A DNA stretch of 58,989 bases from Bacillus sp. REN16 (GTDB lineage Bacteria; Bacillota; Bacilli; Bacillales; Bacillaceae_L): NCBI RefSeq assembly GCF_020731355.1, contig NZ_JAJFZK010000003.1, positions 322,503 to 381,491 on the forward strand, in the 5' to 3' direction. A model generated the notes under the pieces. That model had not been told where the DNA came from and ran no database searches. It saw nothing but the letters and a program-made list of their open reading frames with translations. Numbering within the stretch: the stretch's first letter is position 1; each line of letters starts with the position of its first letter. Shown here piece after piece: positions 36,980-44,460 of the stretch. The translations under genes were made by a program, and so were the position numbers.

Positions 36980-37897
36980 ATGCGAAAAATTAAATTAGGT
37001 ACTAGTACATTAGAGGTGCCAGTTGTTGCAGTCGGCTGTATGAGAATTAATTCATTGGAAAAGGCTGAAGCGGAAAAGTATGTACAAACCGCGTTAGAAA
37101 TTGGCGCAAACTTCTTTGATCACGCTGATATTTACGGAAGTGGTGCTTGCGAGGAAATCTTTGCAGATGCAATACATATGAATGATGATGTCCGTGAAAA
37201 TATTATTCTTCAATCCAAATGTGGGATTCGGAAAGGGATGTTTGATTTTTCAAAAGAGCATATCCTTAATTCTGTTGATGGTATATTAAAACGGCTTAAT
37301 ACTGATTATCTTGATGTCTTACTTTTACATCGTCCAGATGCCCTTGTAGAACCAGAAGAGGTTGCAGAAGCATTTGATAAGTTAGCATCTTCTGGAAAGG
37401 TTCGTCACTTTGGGGTATCCAACCAAAAGCCTATGCAAATTCAGTTACTTAAAAAGTATGTCAAACAGCCAATCGTTGCGAATCAACTTCAATTAAGCAT
37501 CCCAAATGCTCATATGATTGCAAATGGAGTTTCTTCAAATATGCAAATTGATCAATCCATTAACCGTGATGGAGATGTGCTCGATTTTTGCCGCTTGAAT
37601 GACATTACAATTCAGCCATGGTCACCATTCCAATATGGTTATTTTGAAGGACCATTTCTTGGAAATGAAAAATGCCCAGAATTAAATCAAAAAATTGATG
37701 AAATTGCCGAAAAATATGGTGTTTCCAATACTACGATTGCGATTGCATGGCTATTGCGTCACCCGGCAAACATGCAACCTATTATCGGAACAATGAATGT
37801 ACAGCGCTTAAAGGATTCCGTGAAAGCAAGTGAAGTCCAATTAAGCCGTGAAGATTGGTACAGCATTTTTCAAGCTGCCGGTTATCTTCTTCCGTAA
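36980..37897 (+). CDS. aldo/keto reductase
   Basis: This 305-aa NADPH-dependent oxidoreductase has a TIM-barrel AKR fold. The catalytic Asp and Tyr lie in FDHADIYGSG (near 47-53), Lys in ILQSKCGI near 75 and His in VLLLHRPD near 116. It resembles the YdhF/YcsN group of Bacillus/enterobacterial aldo/keto reductases. The physiological substrate is unknown. GGAGG is upstream; it is monocistronic and converges on the FtsZ-like gene. Confidence 0.88.
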   Translation: MRKIKLGTSTLEVPVVAVGCMRINSLEKAEAEKYVQTALEIGANFFDHADIYGSGACEEIFADAIHMNDDVRENIILQSKCGIRKGMFDFSKEHILNSVDGILKRLNTDYLDVLLLHRPDALVEPEEVAEAFDKLASSGKVRHFGVSNQKPMQIQLLKKYVKQPIVANQLQLSIPNAHMIANGVSSNMQIDQSINRDGDVLDFCRLNDITIQPWSPFQYGYFEGPFLGNEKCPELNQKIDEIAEKYGVSNTTIAIAWLLRHPANMQPIIGTMNVQRLKDSVKASEVQLSREDWYSIFQAAGYLLP

Positions 37898-37903
37898 AAA
37901 GCA

Positions 37904-37930
37904 AAGAGGCACCCTCAATAGGTGCCTCTC
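37904..37930. terminator. bidirectional terminator
   Basis: GAGGCACC and GGTGCCTC pair around CTCAATA between two converging genes; A-rich bases precede it, giving the U tract for the minus strand. Confidence 0.75.
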
Positions 37931-37931
37931 A

Positions 37932-38888
37932 TTAGTTTTCCGTAAATCCTGTTGCAATGACGGTTACAATAATCTCGTCTTTTAAATTGTCATTAATGAC
38001 CGAACCAAAAATCATATTTAAGTCTTCATGTGTTGCAGAAGAAATCACTTCGGCTGCTTCCTGAATTTCAAAGAGGCTTAAGTTTCTTCCACCTGTGATA
38101 TTTAAAATCACACCCCGCGCCCCACTAATGGACGTTTCGAGAAGTGGGCTATTGATCGCTTTATGCGCTGCTTCAACTGCACGACCATCCCCTTTTGCCA
38201 TTCCAATCCCCATTAAGGCTGTTCCCCTGTGAGACATAACAGTTTTAACATCTGCAAAATCAAGGTTGATCAACCCAGGGACAGCAATTAAATCGGAAAT
38301 CCCTTGAACGCCACGCAGAAGCACATTATCCGCTTCTCGGAACGCTTCAATCATCGGGGTACGCTTATCCACAATCTCTAATAATTTTTCATTTGGAATA
38401 ATGATTAAGGTATCCACCGCTTGCTTCATCGCATCAATACCCGCATCAGCATTCACGGCTCGTTTCCGGCCTTCAAATCGAAATGGTCTTGTGACAACAC
38501 CGATTGTTAAAGAACCTAATTTCTTTGCAATTCTTGCAATTTCTGGGGCTGCCCCAGTTCCAGTGCCACCGCCCATTCCGGCAGTAACAAAAACCATATC
38601 CGCACCTCTAAGTGCGTCCTCAATCTCTTTTTCACTCTCTTCAACAGCTCTCATCCCAACTTGCGGATTCGCACCTGCTCCCAGACCGCGTGTTAACGAT
38701 GCACCTATTTGAATGATGACCTCTGCTTTTGATTGATTAAGGGCTTGTCCATCTGTATTCACTGCAATGAATTCAACACCCTCTACCCCTGCTTCAATCA
38801 TTCGGTTGACCGCATTATTTCCACCGCCGCCAACACCTACTACTTTTATCCTTGCAAATTGATCTATGTATGGTTCAAACTCAAGCAT
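37932..38888 (-). CDS. FtsZ paralogue lacking the C-terminal tail
   Basis: The 318-aa protein is a complete FtsZ GTPase/tubulin core: [13 protein letters not shown] (near 18), the tubulin signature [15 protein letters not shown] (near 104-118), and the T7 catalytic loop [10 protein letters not shown] with [11 protein letters not shown] (near 210-226). It ends at [11 protein letters not shown], exactly where the disordered linker and the C-terminal peptide that binds FtsA, SepF and ZapA begin in normal FtsZ (about 380 aa in Bacillus). The stop is followed at once by a terminator, with no tail remnant. It stands alone, outside a dcw cluster, so the main ftsZ should be elsewhere. Function of this second copy is unknown. 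Confidence 0.88.
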   Translation of the reverse strand: MLEFEPYIDQFARIKVVGVGGGGNNAVNRMIEAGVEGVEFIAVNTDGQALNQSKAEVIIQIGASLTRGLGAGANPQVGMRAVEESEKEIEDALRGADMVFVTAGMGGGTGTGAAPEIARIAKKLGSLTIGVVTRPFRFEGRKRAVNADAGIDAMKQAVDTLIIIPNEKLLEIVDKRTPMIEAFREADNVLLRGVQGISDLIAVPGLINLDFADVKTVMSHRGTALMGIGMAKGDGRAVEAAHKAINSPLLETSISGARGVILNITGGRNLSLFEIQEAAEVISSATHEDLNMIFGSVINDNLKDEIIVTVIATGFTEN

Positions 38889-39084
38889 AATTTTTCCTCC
38901 TAAACGCCCATTGCCTTCTTCCTAAAAGAAGTCGGATTAATACTATATACTTCGTAATACTACTTCTCTTTTTGTCATGGATTTCCTTTATAAAATGAAA
39001 ATAAACCACACCCTAGTACCTAATTCGCATAATATTAATTTTGTTTTACAAACTAATAACAATATGTGACGAAAGGATACATTC

Positions 39085-40065
39085 ATGAAAACTAGAATTG
39101 CTTTGATACTTGGAGTCTTTATCTTACTTTTGCCTATAAACACAAATGCAAACAGCCACGACAATATCTACGTCATTCAAGCAGGTGATACATTACCAGA
39201 AATCGCGAAAAAATTTGAAATGACGGTAGATGATTTAAAAATCACCAACGGGCTTCAATCAGATCTATTAGTTGTCGGGCACAGGCTTTGGGTTCCCTAT
39301 ACATATGAAGTAGCATCTGGAGATTCCTTAAAGAAAATTGCTGCACAATTTCATTCATCACTAGAGCAAATCAAAGCTGTAAATGGGCTTTCATCTGAAC
39401 AGGTCGTTCCAGGGCAGGTGCTAAAAATTGTTCCGAAACGAATGAACATGCAAGGGGAACATATTTTAATGACGAAAGAAGAGTTTAAGGATTGGCTCAT
39501 GAATCAGAAGATCAAACGAAAAGTAAGCCTCATCCAACAGCATCATACATGGGTCCCAGACTACAGTCGATTTAACCACTCCAACCATTTCTTGCTATTA
39601 AACGGAATGGAAAACTATCATAAAAATACGATGGGATGGAAGCATATCGCTCAAAACATTACGACTTTTCCAGATGGTAAGGTAGCAGTTTCCAGGCCAT
39701 TATATATAACTCCAGAAGGCACCATTGGGAGCAAGGCGAACTCTGTTGGGATTGCTATTGAACATCTCGGAAATTTCGATATTGGGCATGATATCATGAC
39801 AAAAGAGCAACACGACACGATCATTTATGTGAATGCTGTTCTTAGCCTGAAATTTGGATTAACTCCCTCGATTGACAGTATTACATACCATCATTGGTGG
39901 GATTTACGAAATGGAGAAAGAGTATTGGACAAAGGACCTGACTATAATGTGAAGACCTGCCCAGGTACTGGGTTTTTCGGAGGAAATTCCACTGCAAGTG
40001 CACAAAAATACTTCTACCCGCTCATTACACGTAAAATGGAAGAAATTCAAAAAGAATTGGATTAA
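39085..40065 (+). CDS. LysM N-acetylmuramoyl-L-alanine amidase-like protein
   Basis: The 326-aa protein has a signal peptide (cleavage near NTNA-NS, residue ~22), two LysM repeats (~28-72 and ~74-118; YVIQAGDTLPEIAKKF, YEVASGDSLKKIAAQF) and an amidase_2 (PGRP-type) domain from ~150. Zinc-ligand-like positions are seen in IQQHHTWVPDY, TYHHWWDLR and the KTCPGTGFFGG end typical of the family. It would cleave or bind peptidoglycan in the wall. Its own promoter and terminator make it monocistronic. Confidence 0.85.
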   Translation: MKTRIALILGVFILLLPINTNANSHDNIYVIQAGDTLPEIAKKFEMTVDDLKITNGLQSDLLVVGHRLWVPYTYEVASGDSLKKIAAQFHSSLEQIKAVNGLSSEQVVPGQVLKIVPKRMNMQGEHILMTKEEFKDWLMNQKIKRKVSLIQQHHTWVPDYSRFNHSNHFLLLNGMENYHKNTMGWKHIAQNITTFPDGKVAVSRPLYITPEGTIGSKANSVGIAIEHLGNFDIGHDIMTKEQHDTIIYVNAVLSLKFGLTPSIDSITYHHWWDLRNGERVLDKGPDYNVKTCPGTGFFGGNSTASAQKYFYPLITRKMEEIQKELD

Positions 40066-40069
40066 CAGA

Positions 40070-40098
40070 AAACCACTCAACGAAATTGAGTGGTTTTT
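40070..40098. terminator. bidirectional terminator
   Basis: AAACCACTCAA and TTGAGTGGTTT pair around CGAAA, followed by TTTTC; serves the amidase gene and the converging GntR gene. Confidence 0.8.
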
Positions 40099-40105
40099 CA
40101 TGTTT

Positions 40106-40816
40106 CTAATAGATCGAAATGCCTTCTTTTTTAAAATAATCCGGTTGTTCCTTCTTAAATTCATACAAATGGGAAATCCCTTTTGTGATATGTTCATTTA
40201 CAACATATTCTGCTGCAATGACATCCCTATTTTTTAAAGCATTATAAATAGCCCTGTGTTCATCCAATACATTCTCCCAATCGGGGGCGCTTGTTGTTAT
40301 CAACCGAAGCATTCTAACACGCTTGTATTGTCCATTCATTTGGTCAATCCCCTGCCAAATCCGGTCCCATTCTAGCCCTTTATAGATGATCTCATGAAAC
40401 TCATCATCATATGCTAAAAAATCCCTATGATTTCCCTCTCTTAAAGCAATATCTTGCATGGTTAAGTTTTTTTCCAGTTTATATAAGGTTTGAGAAGTTA
40501 GTTTTTCAGTAGCCTCGCGAATAACCGCAAGTTCAACAGCTTTTCTCACAAAACGTGATTCTTCTATATTTTTAGAATCAATTAATGACACAAACGTCCC
40601 AATTTGGGGACGTATTTCAATTAAACTTTCCTTCGCAAGCTGCATCAATGCTTCTCTAATTGGTGTTCGACTAACATTAAGCTGGGTCCCAATTTCACTT
40701 TCCGAAATAGGAGTCCCCGGCTTTAGTAAAAACTCAATAATTTTATCGTATAAGAAAGAGTATACAAACTCCCTTCTTGTACCCCTATCATTTTTTCTGA
40801 CTTGACTGTATTCCAT
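40106..40816 (-). CDS. GntR-family (FadR/FCD) transcriptional regulator
   Basis: The 236-aa regulator has an N-terminal GntR winged helix (KPGTPISESEIGTQLNVSRTPIREALMQL, near 35-60) and an all-helical C-terminal FCD ligand domain, whose metal-binding positions (Asp and His in YDDEFHEIIYKG near 140) are kept. FCD regulators usually sense small carboxylic or sugar acids. It is monocistronic, so its targets may lie elsewhere; the adjacent lactonase group is a possible one. AGGATAAGG precedes the start. Confidence 0.88.
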   Translation of the reverse strand: MEYSQVRKNDRGTRREFVYSFLYDKIIEFLLKPGTPISESEIGTQLNVSRTPIREALMQLAKESLIEIRPQIGTFVSLIDSKNIEESRFVRKAVELAVIREATEKLTSQTLYKLEKNLTMQDIALREGNHRDFLAYDDEFHEIIYKGLEWDRIWQGIDQMNGQYKRVRMLRLITTSAPDWENVLDEHRAIYNALKNRDVIAAEYVVNEHITKGISHLYEFKKEQPDYFKKEGISIY

Positions 40817-40848
40817 CCTTATCCTCCCCCGGTGACTCCGCCGCCCAT

Positions 40849-40862
40849 TGAAAACGCTTCCT
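40849..40862. promoter_or_regulatory. cre site (CcpA) upstream of the GntR gene
   Basis: TGAAAACGCTTCCT fits the cre consensus TGAAARCGYTTNCW at every position. It lies between the predicted promoter and the GntR start codon, consistent with catabolite repression. Confidence 0.6.
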
Positions 40863-40863
40863 A

Positions 40864-40903
40864 TTATAATAGTATAGTATCATATTACTAATATACTAAT
40901 CAA
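40864..40903 (-). promoter_or_regulatory. promoter with inverted repeats upstream of the GntR gene
   Basis: On the minus strand TTAGTA, 17 bp, TATAAT form a promoter. It is covered by TAGTATA/TATACTA inverted repeats of the GntR operator kind, so autoregulation is likely. Confidence 0.45.
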
Positions 40904-40925
40904 TTTTATATTTCAGTGAAAAAGG

Positions 40926-40962
40926 ATTAAAAAACAGCGAAAAATGAATTCCGCTGCTTTTT
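40926..40962 (-). terminator. terminator of the licT-lactonase unit
   Basis: On the minus strand AGCAGCG and CGCTGTT (one G-T pair) pair around an A+T loop and are followed by TTTTAATCC. It lies about 100 bp beyond the lactonase stop. Confidence 0.5.
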
Positions 40963-41060
40963 AATCGTGTCTTATTTAACACCTTTTCTATTTATTTTCC
41001 TGTAAGAAAACATTTGAATATAGTTTTCATCAACCATGTACCTGAAGTCCCTTAATAAAG

Positions 41061-42110
41061 TTAAACATGCAAAAACTTCACACATACTGGGAACGGTACA
41101 GTTATATCTGAGTCAATTAATGAAAGTTTACCGGTTTTTTCATCTCTTGCATACAATACAAGGTTGCTTGATTCCTGGTTGGAGCCCACAAGGAATTTTT
41201 CAGTTGGATCAAATACAAAATCACGTGGCCAATCTCCCTCTGATGAAGCCATTTCTACCAGTGTTAGCTCACCTGTTGCTTCATTTATCTGGAAGACTGC
41301 AATGCTGTTATGTCCGCGGTTTCCAGCATAGACAAATTTCCCGTCTTTTGAAACATGGATGGCACTTCCTTGACTATTTTCAGTAAAATCCGCAGGAATC
41401 GTTGAAATAGTTTGGAGCTCAGTAAAACTGCCATTACTGCTGTCATAAGATAAAGCAATGACTTCATTGCTGATCTCTGTCATGATGTATGCATGTGTAC
41501 CATTTGGATGGAAGGCAATATGTCTTGGTCCGCTTCCTGGACTTACGGATAAACTACTTACTTCTTTTAATGCACCTTCGTTGATTTCATAAGTAATCAG
41601 TTTGTCGATTCCTAAATCAATCGCCACAACGTACTTTTCATCTGGTGTGAAACCGGAAAAATGAGTATGGGGTTTTTCCTGTCTTTCATGTGGTCCTTTC
41701 CCTTCATGTGCAACCACTGATAGAGAAGATTCAATGCCACCACTTTCGCTGTTTACTGAATAAAGTTCAATTGTTCCTTTATGATAATTCCCCGTAACAA
41801 CTTGATTGTTTGCTTCGTTCACACTAACATGACAAGGGGATGCCCCTTCTGTAACATCTTGATTTATTGCCTTTAGATCACCAGTATTACTGTTAATAGA
41901 GTAAGCGGCTACGCCACCTGATTCTCCGTCTTTTACCACAGAGTAAAGAAAACGATTGTCCTGGCTTACTGTTACATATGTAGGATTTCCCAATTCGGCT
42001 GCAAGCTTCACATCCTCTATTTTTTTGCTATCTGTATCTAATGTAAAAGAATAAATCCCTTTGCTGTCCCCTTTTGTATAGGTACCAACATATCCGATAA
42101 ATTTGCTCAT
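41061..42110 (-). CDS. pgl: 6-phosphogluconolactonase, YkgB-like beta-propeller
   Basis: The 349-aa cytosolic protein is a seven-bladed beta-propeller lactonase of the YbhE/YkgB family: repeated YVTVSQDNRFLYSV-like blades and the conserved HTHFSGFTPDEKYVVAIDLG segment. It hydrolyses 6-phosphogluconolactone in the oxidative pentose-phosphate pathway. The ATG at 42110, with AAAGGGG nine bases before, is the start; the upstream ATG at 42143 overlaps the licT stop and is rejected. It follows licT by 29 bp on the same strand. Confidence 0.85.
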   Translation of the reverse strand: MSKFIGYVGTYTKGDSKGIYSFTLDTDSKKIEDVKLAAELGNPTYVTVSQDNRFLYSVVKDGESGGVAAYSINSNTGDLKAINQDVTEGASPCHVSVNEANNQVVTGNYHKGTIELYSVNSESGGIESSLSVVAHEGKGPHERQEKPHTHFSGFTPDEKYVVAIDLGIDKLITYEINEGALKEVSSLSVSPGSGPRHIAFHPNGTHAYIMTEISNEVIALSYDSSNGSFTELQTISTIPADFTENSQGSAIHVSKDGKFVYAGNRGHNSIAVFQINEATGELTLVEMASSEGDWPRDFVFDPTEKFLVGSNQESSNLVLYARDEKTGKLSLIDSDITVPFPVCVKFLHV

Positions 42111-42139
42111 TTGATAAACCCCTTTCTGTTTACTATCAT

Positions 42140-42991
42140 TCATTCAGAATTTTGATGGCGATTTGTAACACGATGAATATGAACCGATAAATAGACCTTA
42201 TCATCAATTGATATTTCTTGATCTGCCTTTTCCTTCAAATAGGATACTACTTTTTGCATACATTGAAATGCCTCAGGAAATTTTTGTTGAATTTGTTCGT
42301 AAAAAAGTTCATCAAGGGTATTAGTCACTTTTTCCTTACGAACAAACTCCGATGCAACAAAACGTAGATGCATTAAAAATCGTTCATAGTTGACAGAGGA
42401 TTCATCCAATTCCATTTGAAAATGATCCTCGACGATTTTTAAAATGTCATTTACAATCTCCGTCATTTGAAAGACAGCAGACATATTTGCTTGTGAAAGT
42501 TGACTATTAACTAAGTGAAGAGCTATTGAAGCAGCTTCATCATCATCAAACCTAAAGCCGGTTTCTTTTTCAATCATATCAAGAGCTTTTAGTGCAACCT
42601 GAAACTCGGGCTTATAATACCTTTTAATCTCCCATAACAATGGATTTTTCAAAAGGATGCCTTGTTTATACCTAGATACCGCAAAACTTATATGATCGGT
42701 TAAAGCAACATACAGATAATCATCTAATTTATGTGTTAAATGCAACTTTGCATAATCTATGATGTTCGATGAAATATTTAAATAGAGCTCAGATGTGTCT
42801 TTAAGTAATTTGGCAAGTTTATCTGAGACTCCATACTTTTGGAGTATAAAAGCCTTCTCTATTTTTGTAGGATCAATTGTGTCTCCAGCCTTTCTATGAA
42901 AGGCAAGTCCCTTACCCATTACAACAACTTCCTGATTAGTTTCATTCTTTGCCATAATTACATTATTATTTAAAACCTTCTCTATTTTCAT
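42140..42991 (-). CDS. licT: LicT/BglG-family transcription antiterminator
   Basis: The 283-aa protein has an N-terminal CAT RNA-binding domain (MKIEKVLNNNVIMAKNETNQ, residues 1-55) and two PTS regulation domains (~65-170 and ~172-275). PRD histidines for phosphotransfer are in LHLTHKLDDYLY and LALTDHISFAV (PRD1) and FLMHLRF and SVHIHRVTNRH (PRD2). Such proteins bind RAT hairpins and prevent a terminator when their PTS sugar is present. A consensus RAT-terminator lies at 44117-44191, ahead of the HAD phosphatase gene. No PTS permease is adjacent, which is unusual for licT. Confidence 0.92.
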   Translation of the reverse strand: MKIEKVLNNNVIMAKNETNQEVVVMGKGLAFHRKAGDTIDPTKIEKAFILQKYGVSDKLAKLLKDTSELYLNISSNIIDYAKLHLTHKLDDYLYVALTDHISFAVSRYKQGILLKNPLLWEIKRYYKPEFQVALKALDMIEKETGFRFDDDEAASIALHLVNSQLSQANMSAVFQMTEIVNDILKIVEDHFQMELDESSVNYERFLMHLRFVASEFVRKEKVTNTLDELFYEQIQQKFPEAFQCMQKVVSYLKEKADQEISIDDKVYLSVHIHRVTNRHQNSE

Positions 42992-43103
42992 ATTAGCACC
43001 ACACTTTCATCCAAGGCAGCATCAAAAAAAAACTAAATTTGGTTTAAGAATACCATTTTTTGATACACTTTCTCAAACAATTAACTAAACCTAGTAGCAA
43101 ATC

Positions 43104-43153
43104 TAAAAAAGTAGTACAAACAACGGTATTGTTCAGTACTACTTTTTTGAAAA
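43104..43153 (-). terminator. terminator between the HAD phosphatase gene and licT
   Basis: On the minus strand AAAGTAGTAC and GTACTACTTT form a 10-bp stem around an A+T loop, followed by TTTAG. It makes licT at least partly independent of the phosphatase gene. Confidence 0.75.
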
Positions 43154-43223
43154 CATATCATATAAACGAAATCCACTTAGCCACCAAAAGCCGGTTGTCG
43201 GTAATTCCCCATACTTTGAAAGA

Positions 43224-44090
43224 CTAAAGTTTGTACTCTTTTAGCATCTCTTCGATTGCGAACGCTACCCCATCTTCCTCATTTGTTTTCGTCTTAAATT
43301 TACATAGGTCGAGTATTTCCGGATCAGCGTTTCCCATCGCAACGCCACGTCCCGCCATTTCAAGCATGCTTTTATCATTTAAATTGTCTCCCATTGACAT
43401 AACATCTTCCATGTCAATCCCCATGCTATTTGCCAATTCTTTAAGTGCTAGGCCTTTTTTCGCCTCTGGATGGTTAAATTCAAGATTTAAATATCCTGAT
43501 GACGTAATCACTGTTCCAGGCTCATCTTTTAGCTCATCGAACACTTGCTTATGGCTTTCTTCATCTTCAGCAAAGCTTAACAGCTTATAAATTTTTAGAT
43601 CTTCTATTGATTCTAATTGCTCGTAATTCTCCACGAACTGAACACACTCATTCTGAAAACGGAATTCAATTCTTTGATTAATATCCTCTTCGGTTAAATC
43701 AGGATCTACTGTTTTCCACCATCTTGTCATTCTATCGATGAATTGTTCTCTACCAAATGAAAATAAACCTTTGTTTGTAAAAAATTCGGTATACATCCCA
43801 CCATTCTGGCATGCAGTGTATACCTTTTTACAAACCGAGTCTTCCATTGGAATATCACGCAAAGTATTACCATTTATATCAAATGAACTAGCACCGTTTA
43901 AGGTAATGATTGGACAAGTTATACCTACTTCTTTAATAGGCATATTTGCTGCATCATAGGACCTTCCCGTTACAACAACAAATTTTATCCCTTTGTCCAT
44001 TGCCTTTTGAATCGCCTTCACATTTGCCTCACTTACCTTACTATCTTGATTTAATAGTGTCCCATCTAAATCAGAAGCAATCAGTTTCAT
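43224..44090 (-). CDS. Cof-type HAD sugar-phosphatase
   Basis: The 288-aa enzyme is a HAD-superfamily IIB (Cof) phosphatase: nucleophile motif DLDGTLL (Asp-7, Asp-9), motif II VVTGRSYD near 40, Lys in HPEAKKGLALKEL near 208, and motif III/IV MGDNLNDKSML near 231. Family members act on sugar phosphates and similar small phosphates. It follows a LicT-type RAT-terminator, so its expression should depend on a beta-glucoside-like PTS signal. That control suggests a phosphorylated sugar as substrate. Confidence 0.88.
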   Translation of the reverse strand: MKLIASDLDGTLLNQDSKVSEANVKAIQKAMDKGIKFVVVTGRSYDAANMPIKEVGITCPIITLNGASSFDINGNTLRDIPMEDSVCKKVYTACQNGGMYTEFFTNKGLFSFGREQFIDRMTRWWKTVDPDLTEEDINQRIEFRFQNECVQFVENYEQLESIEDLKIYKLLSFAEDEESHKQVFDELKDEPGTVITSSGYLNLEFNHPEAKKGLALKELANSMGIDMEDVMSMGDNLNDKSMLEMAGRGVAMGNADPEILDLCKFKTKTNEEDGVAFAIEEMLKEYKL

Positions 44091-44116
44091 CCCAAATCCC
44101 TCTTTCTTATAAATAA

Positions 44117-44168
44117 TAAAAAACCTAAATAAACTGTCTCAAAAAAAGAAACACTTTACTTAGGTTTT
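44117..44168 (-). terminator. LicT-controlled attenuator terminator
   Basis: On the minus strand AAACCTAAGTAAA and TTTATTTAGGTTT form a long stem followed by TTTTATT. Its 5' arm overlaps the end of the RAT element, the classic arrangement for BglG/LicT antitermination. Confidence 0.85.
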
Positions 44169-44191
44169 GCCTGTTTTACCAGTAACAATCC
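44163..44191 (-). promoter_or_regulatory. RAT (ribonucleic antiterminator) element of LicT/SacT type
   Basis: On the minus strand GGATTGTTACTGG-TAAAA-CAGGCAAAACC matches RAT elements of Bacillus beta-glucoside and sucrose genes base for base in the conserved parts (GGATTGTTACTG, CAGGCAAAACC). It precedes the HAD phosphatase gene; the cognate protein is probably the LicT encoded 1.1 kb downstream. Confidence 0.92.
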
Positions 44192-44199
44192 TAGATTCA

Positions 44200-44227
44200 A
44201 TTATAGCAAGATAAACGTTTATTACAA
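44200..44227 (-). promoter_or_regulatory. promoter of the RAT leader
   Basis: Minus strand TTGTAA, 16 bp, TATAAT. The spacer holds TAAACGTTTA, the core of a cre, though its flanks do not fit the consensus well. Confidence 0.6.
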
Positions 44228-44245
44228 AGTTCATGCTTATTGCAT

Positions 44246-44272
44246 AAGAAAAACCGGGCATAGCCCGGTCCT
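44246..44272 (-). terminator. terminator/end hairpin next to the IS element
   Basis: ACCGGGC-ATA-GCCCGGT at 44253-44269, with TTTTTC following on the minus strand. It ends the IS transcript and could also be the terminal hairpin of the element. Confidence 0.7.
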
Positions 44273-44280
44273 TTTCATGG

Positions 44281-44460
44281 TTAGAGAATATCCGATAATT
44301 TGTACTCTATGCCATGTACCCCTTTATAATACTCAGGATACATTTCACCCCCACATTTTTCACATGCAAACATAGGAGGAGTTGTCGGATCTCCATCATC
44401 CATTAAATCGAAATCCCTTACCACGTTAATAGGAATCTCTTCTTTCTCATGACACGCCAA
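44281..44460 (-). CDS. IS-associated small zinc-ribbon frame, start unclear
   Basis: An open frame overlapping the end of the transposase in the +1 frame encodes ...VCLACHEKEEIPINVV... and ...FACEKCGGEMYPEYY..., ending in LSDIL. Two CxxC pairs form a likely zinc ribbon. The only canonical start is TTG at 44460, which would drop the first cysteine. The frame is open upstream to about 44556 without ATG, GTG or a usable TTG, so a frameshift from the transposase or a rare start codon is possible. Coding is supported by the cysteine pairs and by the terminator right after the stop. Confidence 0.45.
   Translation of the reverse strand: MACHEKEEIPINVVRDFDLMDDGDPTTPPMFACEKCGGEMYPEYYKGVHGIEYKLSDIL

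Noticed and set aside
37932-37960. Tail-less FtsZ as a sequencing error or nonsense mutant
   Set aside because: Bases after the stop form a terminator at once and no frame encodes a Pro/Gln-rich linker or the conserved end peptide, so a simple point mutation does not explain it.
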